This document shows positions 23,646-33,225 of a stretch of DNA of 64,000 bases, one piece after another. The notes beneath the pieces are model-generated. The model worked only from the letters and a program-made list of their open reading frames with translations. It was not told the DNA's origin and did not search any database. Source of the DNA: Bacillota bacterium (GTDB lineage Bacteria; Bacillota; Clostridia; Peptostreptococcales; Anaerovoracaceae); assembly GCA_022793795.1 (NCBI GenBank), contig JAAWDM010000022.1, positions 27,586 to 91,585 on the forward strand, read 5' to 3'. The translations under genes and the position numbers were made by a program. Numbering within the stretch: the stretch's first letter is position 1; each line of letters begins with the position of its first letter.

Positions 23646-26104
23646 AATTTATTATCCTGTTCTCTGCTTAAGGCATAATCCAACGCTTCCTGGGCTCTGG
23701 TAAGGAAAACGAACTTCAGCTGTCTGCGTACACCTGCCGGAATCTCATCCACATCCGCTTCATTATCCTTTGGTAAAAGAATGGTACGAATACCAGCTCT
23801 GTGAGCAGCCAGCACCTTTTCTTTAATGCCTCCTACTGGCAGCACCTTGCCCCGTAAGGTAATCTCCCCTGTCATGGCCACATCCTTTCTCACCGGAATC
23901 TCCGTTAAGGCAGAAATGACCGATGTAAACATGGTCACTCCGGCAGAAGGGCCATCCTTAGGAACTGCCCCTTCCGGCACATGGACATGAAGATCATAAT
24001 TTTTATAGAAGTCCTTTTCCAGTTCATATTCATCAGCGATAGAACGGATGTAAGAGATTGCAGCTTTCGCCGATTCCTGCATCACGTCTCCCAGCTGACC
24101 GGTCATCTGAATCTTTCCACTGCCAGGTAGACGAGCCGTTTCGATGGACAGGGTATCGCCGCCCACTTGAGTCCATGCCATACCTGTCACAACGCCCACT
24201 TCGCTTTCGCCCTCTATTATATCATATCTATATCTTCTTTTGCCAAGATATTTTTCTAGGCTGGACGGTATCATCTTGAAATCGTTGCCCTTCTTAGCCA
24301 CCTTTTGACGAACCACCTTACGGCAAAGGCTTCCAATCTCACGCTCTAAATTTCTTACGCCCGATTCCCTGGTATAATAGTTAATCAAATCGCGAAGAGC
24401 TTTCTCCGTAATGGAAAAATTCTTTCCCTTAAGGCCATGGGCTTTAATCTGTTTCGGAATCAGATACTTCTGTGCGATCTTTACCTTCTCCTCTTCCGTA
24501 TAGCCAGACACCTGAATCACTTCCATTCGATCCAGAAGAGGCCTTGGGATGGTCTCGGTGGTGTTGGCAGTGGTCACAAACATGACCTTTGATAAATCAA
24601 AAGGCACTTCCAGAAAATGATCGGTAAATTCCTTGTTTTGTTCTGGGTCTAAAACCTCCAGAAGAGCTGATGCCGGGTCTCCCTTAAAGTCTGCTCCAAT
24701 CTTGTCGATTTCGTCAAAAAGGAATACCGGATTGTTGGCTCCTGCATCCCGCATGGCGCTGATAACCCGTCCTGGAATGGCGCCGATATAAGTTCTTCGA
24801 TGTCCACGGATTTCAGCCTCATCTCTCACGCCGCCCAGGGACATTCTGACAAATTCCCGTCCTGTGGCTCTAGCAATAGATCTGGCAATGGAGGTCTTTC
24901 CTACGCCCGGCGGTCCTACCAGACACAAAATCGGCCCCTTGATACCTTTGGCTAAATGAATCACAGCCAGGTACTCCAGTACCCGTTCCTTGACTTTTTC
25001 CAAGCCATAATGATCCTCGTTGAGAATCTTTTCCGCCTTCTTAATATCTGCATTGGTCTTGGATTCCTTGTTCCAAGGTAAATCCAATATGGTCTCCACA
25101 TAATTTCTGATGACGCCGCTTTCAGCAGAGGTAGGAGACATTCTGGTAAACTTCTTAATCTCCTTCTTTACCTTTTCAGCCGTCTTTTCCGACAGGTTCA
25201 AGGATTCCATGGCCTCCAGCCACCGGTCAGCCTCTTCTCCTGCATCTTCATCGACCCCCAACTCCGATTGAATAGCCCGCATCTGTTCCCTGAGAAAATA
25301 TTCTTTCTGGTTATTCTTGATACTTTCCTGCACTTTCTCATGGATTTCCCGCTCCAAAGACAGGATGTGATTCTCTCCTGCGATGATTCGATTGACGATG
25401 GCCAGACGCTCCTTCTCATCAAAGGCCTCCAGCACTTCCTGTTTCGCGCTGATTTTCACATTGAGTTGCATAGCTAGAGTATCAGCAAACAAACCAGGCT
25501 CCTCAATAGCCGCCACCACATCGTAGGCGCTGTCCTTTATACCTGTGTTATACTCCAAATATTCATCAAAATGATCCAAAGCAGCACGCATGAAGGCTTC
25601 CACTTCCGGCTCCTCTATCTGTGCTGGTATAATCTCCGCCTCCTCAATTCGCGCCATGAGGAAAGGTTCCTCTCTGGTAATCTCCTTTAGGACAGCACGA
25701 TAACGCCCGTCTACCAGTACGCGGACACTATCTCCCTGAATCTTCAGCATTTGCTTTACCTTTACCAGGGTTCCAACTCTATAATAATCCTTCTCAGTGG
25801 GAATCAGAATGTTTTCATCAATCTGAGAAACTACAAACAATTCCTTTCCATTTTTCATGGCATACTCAAGGGCCTTGATGGATTTTTCTCTTCCGATATC
25901 AAAATGGGTAATGGTCCGTGGAAATATGGATAATCCACGAAGAGGAATACAAGGAATTTCAGGCTCGGCTATCTGTTCCATCTGCACATCCTCCTCTGAT
26001 GACGGCTCCTGTTCCTTCCCTTCAACCTCTTCCATTTCAAGTTCCTCTAAAGCTTCATCTATATCTTTTCGTAAATCGTCGTCTTTCTCATCAAAATCTT
26101 TCAT
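23642..26104 (-). CDS. lon: ATP-dependent protease La
   Basis: 820-residue LonA-type protease. The N-terminal substrate domain begins [12 protein letters not shown] after an unusually acidic 45-residue leader ([16 protein letters not shown]). The AAA module has Walker [10 protein letters not shown] and Walker [11 protein letters not shown]; the protease domain has the catalytic serine in PKDGPSAGV and the lysine in [14 protein letters not shown]. Degrades misfolded and regulatory proteins in the cytosol. The gene belongs to the tig-clpP-clpX-lon-ysxC cluster; a lonB gene, often inserted here in Firmicutes, is absent. A terminator-like hairpin separates it from clpX. Confidence 0.97.
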   Translation of the reverse strand: MKDFDEKDDDLRKDIDEALEELEMEEVEGKEQEPSSEEDVQMEQIAEPEIPCIPLRGLSIFPRTITHFDIGREKSIKALEYAMKNGKELFVVSQIDENILIPTEKDYYRVGTLVKVKQMLKIQGDSVRVLVDGRYRAVLKEITREEPFLMARIEEAEIIPAQIEEPEVEAFMRAALDHFDEYLEYNTGIKDSAYDVVAAIEEPGLFADTLAMQLNVKISAKQEVLEAFDEKERLAIVNRIIAGENHILSLEREIHEKVQESIKNNQKEYFLREQMRAIQSELGVDEDAGEEADRWLEAMESLNLSEKTAEKVKKEIKKFTRMSPTSAESGVIRNYVETILDLPWNKESKTNADIKKAEKILNEDHYGLEKVKERVLEYLAVIHLAKGIKGPILCLVGPPGVGKTSIARSIARATGREFVRMSLGGVRDEAEIRGHRRTYIGAIPGRVISAMRDAGANNPVFLFDEIDKIGADFKGDPASALLEVLDPEQNKEFTDHFLEVPFDLSKVMFVTTANTTETIPRPLLDRMEVIQVSGYTEEEKVKIAQKYLIPKQIKAHGLKGKNFSITEKALRDLINYYTRESGVRNLEREIGSLCRKVVRQKVAKKGNDFKMIPSSLEKYLGKRRYRYDIIEGESEVGVVTGMAWTQVGGDTLSIETARLPGSGKIQMTGQLGDVMQESAKAAISYIRSIADEYELEKDFYKNYDLHVHVPEGAVPKDGPSAGVTMFTSVISALTEIPVRKDVAMTGEITLRGKVLPVGGIKEKVLAAHRAGIRTILLPKDNEADVDEIPAGVRRQLKFVFLTRAQEALDYALSREQDNKL

Positions 26105-26121
26105 TGCTTCTCCTCCTTCCA

Positions 26122-26155
26122 GAAAAAGTGAAGGCGACCGAAGCCGCCTTTCATG
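26122..26155 (-). terminator. UUCG-type hairpin between clpX and lon
   Basis: Minus strand: TGAAAGGCGGC, TTCG tetraloop, GTCGCCTTCA, then CTTTTTC. A compact GC stem closed by a C(UUCG)G loop and followed by Us fits an intrinsic (possibly partial) terminator ending the clpX message or throttling readthrough into lon. Confidence 0.65.
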
Positions 26156-26173
26156 TGAAAAAATGCACGTCTT

Positions 26174-27454
26174 TTAGGACGCAGCGCTTTCCAGCTTTGC
26201 AATTTCACCATCAGTAAGCACTAACTTTGGCTGGGCTGCTTCGTCGATGGTTTCTTTTGTAATAATGCACTTTTCTACATCCTCTCTGGATGGAATTTCA
26301 TACATAATTTCTGTCATGGCCTTTTCAAAGATGCTTCGCAGCCCTCTAGCGCCTGTCTTTCTCTCAAGGGCTTTACGAGCGATGGCAGAGATGGCCTCGT
26401 CCTCCACCTCAAGTTCCACTTCGTCGATGGCAAACAACTTCTGATACTGTTTCAAAAGTGCGTTCTTTGGCTCCTTAATGATCTGTACCAAAGCCTCTTC
26501 AGAAAGTTCCTCTAAGGTGACAATCACTGGTAATCTGCCGATGAATTCAGGAATTAAACCGAATTTCAAAAGATCTTCCGGCTGAATCTTTTTCAATACT
26601 TCCTTTTCATCCACCTTGACGGCAGCCTGCTCTGAATTGAAGCCGATGATTTTCTCACCCATTCTTCTCTGAATGATTTTGTCCAGTCCGTCAAAGGCGC
26701 CGCCGCAGATAAACAGCACATTGGAGGTATCAAACTGGATGAAATCCTGGTGAGGATGTTTCCGTCCGCCTTGAGGCGGTACATTGGCAACAGTGCCTTC
26801 CAAAATTTTTAGCAAAGCCTGCTGCACACCTTCTCCACTCACGTCTCTGGTGATGGACGGATTATCGGATTTTCTTGAAATCTTGTCGATTTCATCCACA
26901 TATATGATACCCTTTTGGGCTTTCTCCACATCAAAATCAGCAGCCTGAAGGAGCTTCAGCAGAATGTTTTCCACATCCTCTCCCACATACCCAGCCTCTG
27001 TCAAAGCAGTGGCGTCGGCAATGGCAAAAGGCACATCCAGAATTTTAGCCAGTGTCTGAGCCAGCAAAGTCTTTCCAGAACCGGTAGGCCCAATCATGAC
27101 GATGTTGCTCTTTTGCAATTCCACATCGTCATCCTTTTTTTCTGCATTTGGATTGTTAATCCTCTTATAGTGATTATATACCGCAACCGCAAGTGCTCTC
27201 TTGGCGCTGTCCTGCCCAATGACATAATCGGACAAAATCGCTGTAATCTCCTTTGGTTTTGGCAGCTTATATGTCTCCTCTTTTCCGGTGTTATCCTCGT
27301 CAGTATAGATATCGTCGTTGATGATATCCAGACAGAGATGAACACACTCATCACAGATATAAACCCCGGAACCGGCCACTAATCTTCTCACCTGACTCTG
27401 AGGTTTTCCGCAAAAAGAGCATTTCAGCTGTTTATTCTCGTCGTATTTGCTCAT
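26174..27454 (-). CDS. clpX: ATP-dependent Clp protease ATP-binding subunit ClpX
   Basis: 426-residue AAA+ unfoldase. N-terminal zinc finger Cys12, Cys15, Cys34, Cys37 ([17 protein letters not shown]). Walker A GPTGSGKT, Walker [11 protein letters not shown], sensor region [11 protein letters not shown], and the ClpP-docking loop IGF (KIIGFNSE). The pore-loop GYVGEDVE is intact. Docks onto the ClpP gene product encoded 30 bp upstream in the same operon. Confidence 0.97.
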   Translation of the reverse strand: MSKYDENKQLKCSFCGKPQSQVRRLVAGSGVYICDECVHLCLDIINDDIYTDEDNTGKEETYKLPKPKEITAILSDYVIGQDSAKRALAVAVYNHYKRINNPNAEKKDDDVELQKSNIVMIGPTGSGKTLLAQTLAKILDVPFAIADATALTEAGYVGEDVENILLKLLQAADFDVEKAQKGIIYVDEIDKISRKSDNPSITRDVSGEGVQQALLKILEGTVANVPPQGGRKHPHQDFIQFDTSNVLFICGGAFDGLDKIIQRRMGEKIIGFNSEQAAVKVDEKEVLKKIQPEDLLKFGLIPEFIGRLPVIVTLEELSEEALVQIIKEPKNALLKQYQKLFAIDEVELEVEDEAISAIARKALERKTGARGLRSIFEKAMTEIMYEIPSREDVEKCIITKETIDEAAQPKLVLTDGEIAKLESAAS

Positions 27455-27484
27455 TCTAAATCCCCCTATTTGGATAAATAATGT

Positions 27485-28066
27485 TTATCTGGACTGAATT
27501 ACCTTATCGATGAGTCCATATCTGCAGGCTTCCTCTGCACCCATAAAATTATCACGATCGGTATCCTTATCGATGATCGCTATGTCCTGTCCCGTATTTT
27601 CTGACAGGATGCGGTTTAACTTTTCTCTTGTCTTTAAAATCCACTCAGCATGGATTTTAATATCCTCTGCCTGTCCATTTACCCCGCCCAGCGGCTGATG
27701 AATCATAATTTCCGCATTTGGCAGTGCAAACCTTTTTCCCTTTGCACCTGAGGAAAGCAAAAATGCCCCCATACTGGCGGCCATACCGACGCAGATTGTA
27801 GAAACGTCTGGCTTAATATACTGCATCGTATCGTAGATTGCCATACCGGCCGTAACTGATCCTCCTGGGCTATTGATATAGATACAAATATCCTTTTCAG
27901 CGTCCTCTGCCTCTAAAAACAGAAGCTGTGCTACCACCAAGCTGGCGATATGCTCGTCGATCTGTTCACCGATAAAGATAATCCGATCCTTTAATAGTCT
28001 GGAATAGATGTCATAGGACCGTTCTCCCCTACTGGTCTGTTCAATTACATATGGTATTAAAGCCAT
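27485..28066 (-). CDS. clpP: ATP-dependent Clp protease proteolytic subunit
   Basis: 193-residue serine protease of the ClpP barrel. Catalytic Ser in [11 protein letters not shown], His in [10 protein letters not shown], Asp in [12 protein letters not shown]-terminal [22 protein letters not shown] is the typical axial loop region. Acts with ClpX. Lies between tig and clpX as in most Firmicutes. Confidence 0.97.
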   Translation of the reverse strand: MALIPYVIEQTSRGERSYDIYSRLLKDRIIFIGEQIDEHIASLVVAQLLFLEAEDAEKDICIYINSPGGSVTAGMAIYDTMQYIKPDVSTICVGMAASMGAFLLSSGAKGKRFALPNAEIMIHQPLGGVNGQAEDIKIHAEWILKTREKLNRILSENTGQDIAIIDKDTDRDNFMGAEEACRYGLIDKVIQSR

Positions 28067-28141
28067 CCTAATACCCCTCGCTTTCTTTCAGTAAATTTCG
28101 CAGAAGGCCGGACTTACATCCAGCCTCCTTATTCTCAATTT

Positions 28142-29425
28142 CTATTTTATCACCGCGTTGTCATAGATAAAGTCTACAGCCTTTTTCGTCTTGATATCCT
28201 TTTCCAGATACTTCAGATTATCCTCTCCAATCAGTTCGCGAACCTTATCAGCTGTCATCTGATACTGAATGGCCATAACCTTCAGTTCTTCTTCCACTTC
28301 TTCTGCAGAAACTTCAAACTTCTCTGCCTCTACGATGCCGTTCAGAATCAGTCTGGTCTTTACAGATTTCTCCGCATCTTCTCTGACTTCCTCTCTGAAA
28401 CCAGCTGCATCCTTCTGCATATATCCCAGATACATATCCAGATTCATGCCTTGATAACGAAGTTGCTGATCTAATTCCTGCATCATTCTGTCGATTTCAT
28501 CCTCAACCATGATACGCGGTACTTCCACCTCATTGGCTTCCACCACTTTACCCAGGGCCGCATCCTTCATCTGGCTCTCTGCGCCAGCTTTTGCATACGA
28601 TTCTAGTCTTTCCCTTGTAGAAGTTTTTAATTCTTCCAAAGTATCAAATTCGCTCACATCCTTGGCAAATTCATCGTCCAGTTCTGGCAACTGCTCTTCC
28701 TTTACTTCATGTACTTCACAGTGGAAAACAGCTTCTTTTCCTGCCAATTCAGGGGCATGGTACTCTTCTGGGAAGGTTACCACTACATCCTTTTTCTCGC
28801 CGGCAGATACGCCAATCAGCTGTTCTTCAAATCCTGGAATAAACATACCAGAACCTAATACCAATTCCTGCTTCTGAGCCGTACCGCCTTCAAACTGCTC
28901 TTCGCCTACAAAACCTGCATAATCAAAAAGTACGGTATCGCCATCCTGGGCTGGTCTTTCTACGATAACCATGCGAGCGTTTCTCTTCTGCATGGACTTG
29001 ATTTCGTTCTCTACGTCCTCATCCTTAACTTCGTTTACAACTTTTTCGATTTCAACGCCCTTATAATCCTTCACTTCTACAATCGGGAAGCAAGCTACAG
29101 TAATGGTTGCAGTGAAGCCCTCGCCCTTTTTCAGCTGGGTGAATTCAGCAGCGGGACTGTCGATGACTTCTAAATCCAGTTCTGCAAGTGCCTTTACATA
29201 ATTCTCCTTAAATAACTCGTCGATAGCATCTTCAAAGAAGATACCTTCTCCGTAATGCTTTTCGATGATGCTTCTCGGCGCTTTCCCCTTTCTGAATCCT
29301 GGAATCTCGAACTGATTCTTAGCCGCCTGATAAGCCTTTATCTGTGCATTGTCAAATTCCTCTGCAGTAAACTCCATGGAAAACTTGACATCGTTCTTCT
29401 CTCTTGAAATAAAAGTTGTTTTCAT
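28142..29425 (-). CDS. tig: Trigger factor
   Basis: 427-residue ribosome-bound chaperone with peptidyl-prolyl isomerase activity. The ribosome-docking motif GFRKGKAPRSIIEKHYG is at about residues 44-60; the FKBP-type domain follows (DGDTVLFDYAGFVGEE, PGFEEQLIGVSAGEKKDVVVTFPEEYH), then the helical C-terminal substrate-binding domain. First gene of tig-clpP-clpX, with a promoter at 29480-29508 and AGGAGG upstream of its ATG. Confidence 0.97.
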   Translation of the reverse strand: MKTTFISREKNDVKFSMEFTAEEFDNAQIKAYQAAKNQFEIPGFRKGKAPRSIIEKHYGEGIFFEDAIDELFKENYVKALAELDLEVIDSPAAEFTQLKKGEGFTATITVACFPIVEVKDYKGVEIEKVVNEVKDEDVENEIKSMQKRNARMVIVERPAQDGDTVLFDYAGFVGEEQFEGGTAQKQELVLGSGMFIPGFEEQLIGVSAGEKKDVVVTFPEEYHAPELAGKEAVFHCEVHEVKEEQLPELDDEFAKDVSEFDTLEELKTSTRERLESYAKAGAESQMKDAALGKVVEANEVEVPRIMVEDEIDRMMQELDQQLRYQGMNLDMYLGYMQKDAAGFREEVREDAEKSVKTRLILNGIVEAEKFEVSAEEVEEELKVMAIQYQMTADKVRELIGEDNLKYLEKDIKTKKAVDFIYDNAVIK

Positions 29426-29479
29426 GAAACTGTATCCTCCTAAAATTGTATGCCCTAATTAACTAAGATAATGCAATAT

Positions 29480-29508
29480 ATTATACCTCTTCTTCTTCCT
29501 AAAGTAAA
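29480..29508 (-). promoter_or_regulatory. tig: Sigma-A-type promoter for tig
   Basis: Minus strand TTTACT, 17 bases, TATAAT, followed 50 bp later by AGGAGG and the tig ATG. The -10 is perfect, the -35 moderate. Confidence 0.65.
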
Positions 29509-29558
29509 GAAAAAAGCAGGAAATTCACCATTTTTTCAAGTTTTTTAACCAAACATAG

Positions 29559-29609
29559 AAAAAACTGCTCCATATTTTCTAAATATATAGTAGGAGCAGT
29601 TATTTTTTT
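29559..29609 (-). terminator. Bidirectional intrinsic terminator after the CYTH gene
   Basis: AACTGCTCC (29563-29571) pairs with GGAGCAGTT (29593-29601), with T-runs on both outer sides; it ends the minus-strand gene whose stop is at 29627 and insulates the tig promoter. Confidence 0.8.
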
Positions 29610-29626
29610 GAAAAATTATGCGAAAT

Positions 29627-30256
29627 TCACTCCATCAGCTCTAAACCGAGCTGATATTTACTTTTATTTTCCTCTTTCAAATTATACTTTGCCGCAAGTT
29701 CACGGCCCAATTCCACCATATCCTCCTGACTACCCGAATAGAGTTCTACTTCCAATTCAGAAATCGGCGCTCTACCCGATTCCGTCCTGATTTCTCCTTC
29801 GTCATAGGATATGACGCTAATGGACTTTCCTGTATCCACCTGAATCTGTTTTCTGATGAAATCCATTTCCATCACTGGTATTAGAGGCTGATCCGCCACT
29901 GATGCCTGTATTTCATGGTAAATTGCGCTTCCTTTAAAAATCTCTATGGTGGGCGCCTGGCAAAATTCCTGATCTACAGGTACGTTCAACTCCCCGCGAA
30001 CGTGAAGACCTTCTTCACTGCTGCCGCCCCACTTCAAGGTAGCTACCATTCTCTGGTCCTCTCTGCGAATCCGAAAGGCCACCTCTTTAGCCTGTAACCC
30101 TCTATAAATCGTATCATAATAGATTGCTTCCATTTGTATCGTCTCTACTGCTTCTGGTTCTGCCATCTCCCTCAGATGGCTATCATCAAATATTCGTTCT
30201 TTGACAATATCCTCTTCGATTAAAAATTTTAATTCGATTTCTTTTTCATTTCCCAT
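29627..30256 (-). CDS. CYTH-domain triphosphatase-like protein
   Basis: 209 residues. The ExExK signature is Glu6-x-Glu8-x-Lys10 (EIELKF). Further tunnel residues appear in AIYYDT, AFRIRRED, VATLKW, RGELNVPV, MEMDFIRKQI, ISVISYDEGEI and ELEVELYSG. CYTH enzymes hydrolyse inorganic or organic triphosphates with a divalent metal, within a beta-tunnel. C-terminal KYNLKEENKSKYQLGLEL is the usual helix. Substrate unknown (inorganic triphosphate likely). Cytosolic; monocistronic. Confidence 0.88.
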   Translation of the reverse strand: MGNEKEIELKFLIEEDIVKERIFDDSHLREMAEPEAVETIQMEAIYYDTIYRGLQAKEVAFRIRREDQRMVATLKWGGSSEEGLHVRGELNVPVDQEFCQAPTIEIFKGSAIYHEIQASVADQPLIPVMEMDFIRKQIQVDTGKSISVISYDEGEIRTESGRAPISELEVELYSGSQEDMVELGRELAAKYNLKEENKSKYQLGLELME

Positions 30257-30336
30257 CTTTATCTACCGTACTTTCAAACCCGTTTATCAAAAATTGGATG
30301 TGTATCTGTTTTACCACATTTGCCAGATTTCGTCAA

Positions 30337-30987
30337 TCAAAATCCTAAAAGAGCCTTGCCTGCCTCCAATGCGCCGATGGCAAAAATCCGTTTAGACAAA
30401 GCCGTATGTTTCAATTCAATTATTTCATCTTCCAATGCAAAATATACGCTGTGCTCGCCGAATACCGTACCCATGCGTAGGCTTAAAATTTTTGGAAGTT
30501 CTGACGTCTTCTGTTCCTGCGACCTTTCTATGCCGGCTGCACGCGCCAAAGTCAGAGCCGTGCCGCTGGGAGCATCCTTCTTCTTTGTATGATGAGCTTC
30601 CACAATACGCACATCTGCCTTTTCTCCAAGAAGTTCAGTTGCCAGCATACAAAGCTGCTCCATGGCCCCAATGCCAGTGGAATAATTGCTACTTCTATCC
30701 AGCGGACATATTTTTCCCAACAGTTCGATCACCTTCTCTTCCTCTGGCCCATAACCGGTTGTGGCCAATACCACAGGAATGTTGCCGCCCTGCTGCCTAC
30801 AGTATTCATATATCTTACTAATAGCCTTTGGATGACTAAAATCAATGAGCAAATCCAGTTGCTCATTTGGCCATGGATTTTGTCTGATGGGTTCAATGAG
30901 ATAACAGTTTTCAAAGGTTCCCTCTTCTTTGGCATATTCATATAGGACCTGGCCCATAGCGCCAGTTCCAACAATTCCTAAATTCAT
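30337..30987 (-). CDS. dapB: 4-hydroxy-tetrahydrodipicolinate reductase (short form)
   Basis: Reduces hydroxy-tetrahydrodipicolinate with NAD(P)H in lysine/diaminopimelate synthesis. NAD-binding glycine motif GIVGTGAMG at residues 4-12; the substrate site signature EAHHTKKKDAPSGTA includes the catalytic His and Lys. At 216 residues it is shorter than the usual 240-270, having a trimmed region between the nucleotide fold and the catalytic loop. Other dap genes are not in the window. Starts at 30987 with AAGGAGG upstream. Confidence 0.92.
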   Translation of the reverse strand: MNLGIVGTGAMGQVLYEYAKEEGTFENCYLIEPIRQNPWPNEQLDLLIDFSHPKAISKIYEYCRQQGGNIPVVLATTGYGPEEEKVIELLGKICPLDRSSNYSTGIGAMEQLCMLATELLGEKADVRIVEAHHTKKKDAPSGTALTLARAAGIERSQEQKTSELPKILSLRMGTVFGEHSVYFALEDEIIELKHTALSKRIFAIGALEAGKALLGF

Positions 30988-31014
30988 ACAATTACCTCCT
31001 TCGGTTATTGTATG

Positions 31015-31040
31015 AAAAAAGGCGGAATTTGATAACCGCC
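31015..31040 (-). terminator. Intrinsic terminator after the TSUP gene
   Basis: Minus strand GGCGG, ten-base loop, CCGCC, TTTTTT, located two bases beyond the TSUP stop codon and just ahead of the dapB ribosome binding site. Confidence 0.8.
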
Positions 31041-31041
31041 G

Positions 31042-31824
31042 TTAAAAGAATACATCCACAACCAAATTGACCATAATCATGATTAAAACCACAATCATTA
31101 CAGGGCGAATGAACTTGGCGCCCCTGCGAATGGCCACCTTAGAACCTAGGTAGCCGCCTAAAATGCCAAATACCGCCGCAGGAAGAGCCACCTTATATAC
31201 CACAGTACCTGCTGATGCAAAGGTAACTGCTGCCGCCACATTAGAGGCTAAATTGAGCATACGGGCGTTTCCTGAGGCTGTCCGCATGTCATATTTCATT
31301 AAAATACAGTAAGCCATCATGGCGAAGGCGCCGGTTCCTGGCCCAATGAGTCCATCATAAAAACCGATGAATAGCCCAATGAATGCGCCAAAAAACCATC
31401 GCTGCTTTCTGGTAAGCTGTTCTGAAAGGTTTTCATCAGCAAGGTTTCTTTTGGCTAAAATAATAATAGAAACGATAGGTAAAAGGATTATCAGGGCCAT
31501 TTTCAGTGTGTCATCATCAATCAGCAAAGCCACCCGCGCCCCGCCGGCTGACCCAATAAAGGAGCAAACTGCTGATAGTCCTGCCACTCTCCAATCCAGC
31601 ACGCCGCTGCGAAAATACTGTACTGTGGCCACCAGTGTACCACAGGCAGAGGACACTTTATTGCATCCCAGAGCACAATGAATCGGCAGTCCTGACAATA
31701 AATAAGCAGGCTGTGAAATCAAGCCGCCTCCACCGGCAACAGAATCCACAAAGCCTGCTAAAAAGATCATCCCAAACAGAAGCAATATGCTGCCAGTGGG
31801 CGGAAATTCATAAATATATTCCAT
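31042..31824 (-). CDS. TSUP/TauE-SafE family membrane transporter
   Basis: 260 residues with about eight membrane helices in two related halves. The first half carries the family opening AGFVDSVAGGGGLISQPAYLLSGLP, here split as GFVDSVAGGGGLISQPA; the second half has GFYDGLIGPGTGAFAM. TSUP proteins move sulfite, sulfonates, sulfoacetate or related organic anions; the direction and substrate here cannot be deduced. It follows a small Cys-rich gene and precedes a terminator. Confidence 0.88.
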   Translation of the reverse strand: MEYIYEFPPTGSILLLFGMIFLAGFVDSVAGGGGLISQPAYLLSGLPIHCALGCNKVSSACGTLVATVQYFRSGVLDWRVAGLSAVCSFIGSAGGARVALLIDDDTLKMALIILLPIVSIIILAKRNLADENLSEQLTRKQRWFFGAFIGLFIGFYDGLIGPGTGAFAMMAYCILMKYDMRTASGNARMLNLASNVAAAVTFASAGTVVYKVALPAAVFGILGGYLGSKVAIRRGAKFIRPVMIVVLIMIMVNLVVDVFF

Positions 31825-31870
31825 TTTTAGCTACGTCCCCTGTTTCAACTAATTTTCCTAATTATACAAT

Positions 31871-32131
31871 CTATTTCTTTTTTGTCAGTTCTACGATTTC
31901 GCTGAATTTCTTCATGATATAGTCATAACCTGCCGGCTTATGAGGAACCAAACATTTGGAACAGTCCTTGATACCCGTATCAGTGTAGGTAAAGTTTCCG
32001 CCGCAGCCATCGCCTAATGCATATAGCGGGCAGTAACAAAACAGACAGTTGAAATGTTCCTTATCCTCTGTCTTATGACATGGAAAAAACTCACATTCTT
32101 TATGTTGAAAAAATTTATAATTTTCTGACAT
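31871..32131 (-). CDS. Cysteine-rich small domain protein
   Basis: 86 residues with ten cysteines grouped as CEFFPCH, CLFCYCP, DGCGG and DCSKCLVPH, a metal-binding knuckle pattern matching the 'cysteine-rich small domain' family (PF04071-like). Members are often encoded near cobalamin genes in Clostridia and archaea; here the B12 uptake operon ends 140 bp away. Probably binds zinc or an iron-sulfur cluster; exact role unknown. Confidence 0.75.
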   Translation of the reverse strand: MSENYKFFQHKECEFFPCHKTEDKEHFNCLFCYCPLYALGDGCGGNFTYTDTGIKDCSKCLVPHKPAGYDYIMKKFSEIVELTKKK

Positions 32132-32154
32132 ATTTTCCTCCTTCTAAACACTTT

Positions 32155-32262
32155 AGACTAGCGTTCATTATACCATGACAAACTAAGTTATCACGGGTCA
32201 TGATTCAATGAACGCTTCCTTGCGGCAACGCCGACGTACATCGACATGCGTTCATTATAACC
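32155..32262. repeat. Dispersed intergenic repeat, copy B
   Basis: GCGTTCATTATACCATGAC (32161), an inverted GTCATGATTCAATGAACGC (32198-32216) and a direct ATGCGTTCATTATAA (32246). Shares a 30-base identical core with copy A at 20311-20340. Sits between the end of the B12 operon and the Cys-rich gene and may also act as a transcript-end structure. Confidence 0.8.
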
Positions 32263-32271
32263 ATCTTAAGC

Positions 32272-33225
32272 CTATTTGTAAATCCCATATTTGATTTTAA
32301 TTCGTTCTATTTTTCGAATCATGGGATTTCCCATGACAAAGATGCATAAAGCCGCCGCACCGCCATGGGCTAGATCATAGGGAAGTCCAGAAATGAAAAG
32401 GGCCCGCAACGTAGCCCAACTGATTTCCTGGCCTGAATAACCAGGCATGGTAAACAAGGCGCTGAGGTTCATGATGCCGCCATAGAGAATAACAGTGGTA
32501 AAAAAGGTAAATACGGTAATGGTAATGGTGTCCACTGGCATCCGTTTTCTCTGAAGCAACACGCCAGCAAGAAGGCCAACCGCTCCAAAGGCATAGACTC
32601 GCCAGCCACCTAATCCCATGCCGCTGTCAGAGCCAGGCGCCAAAAGAAAAGATACATAGGCTATGACTTCCGCGAACACGATACAGAGTACCGGCCCCAA
32701 TACCACTCGAAAGTTCCTGGATTTTAATCCTTCCGTCTCCTCATAGATATCCACTTTATTAAAAGTCAGTCCTGCCAGAAAGCCTAAAAGTCCCCAGCAA
32801 AACATTTGCCACGGGGTCCATGGCCCTTGTCCCATATAGAAATTACAGACAAACCGCGACAAGGCTCCTACCAAAAAACCAGCCTCTGGCCCCATGGAAA
32901 TACCTGCAATGACCACCATGGCAGTCCCAATCTGCAAAGGCACTGTCACATGAAGCGCCATATGGGCCGCCACTGTAATGGCTGTCATCATGGCCACCAA
33001 AACGATTTCCCGCGCCTTGGGCTTTCTCCGTTCAAATACCATAAAGAAAGGCATCATGGTACAGACGACAACCAAAAGACTGAAGAGCATATAGTGCTCT
33101 CCTCCTGCTAAAAAGGTTCCCAGGATCATCAACAAAGGCAAAAGGAGAAAGACCAATACAGCAGAAAACTGTGTCCGTTTCTTTACTGCTTGCGCTCGTT
33201 GTGGGTCATAACTTGTTCTACCCAT
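32272..33225 (-). CDS. ECF transporter S component, probable cobalamin-specific (CbrT-like)
   Basis: Substrate-binding membrane subunit of an energy-coupling-factor importer. The start at 33225 (MGRTSYDPQRAQ) is set by GGAGGAGGT six bases upstream, giving 317 residues; it overlaps the ATPase gene by 43 bp. Typical S-component core of about six helices: AMMTAITVAAHMALHVTVPLQ, GISMGPEAGFLVGALSRFV, then GQGPWTPWQMFCWGLLGFLAG. The C-terminal half adds more helices, larger than in classic 180-residue S proteins. The specificity for vitamin B12 is inferred from the cobalamin riboswitch and the DUF4430 gene of the same operon. Confidence 0.85.
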   Translation of the reverse strand: MGRTSYDPQRAQAVKKRTQFSAVLVFLLLPLLMILGTFLAGGEHYMLFSLLVVVCTMMPFFMVFERRKPKAREIVLVAMMTAITVAAHMALHVTVPLQIGTAMVVIAGISMGPEAGFLVGALSRFVCNFYMGQGPWTPWQMFCWGLLGFLAGLTFNKVDIYEETEGLKSRNFRVVLGPVLCIVFAEVIAYVSFLLAPGSDSGMGLGGWRVYAFGAVGLLAGVLLQRKRMPVDTITITVFTFFTTVILYGGIMNLSALFTMPGYSGQEISWATLRALFISGLPYDLAHGGAAALCIFVMGNPMIRKIERIKIKYGIYK

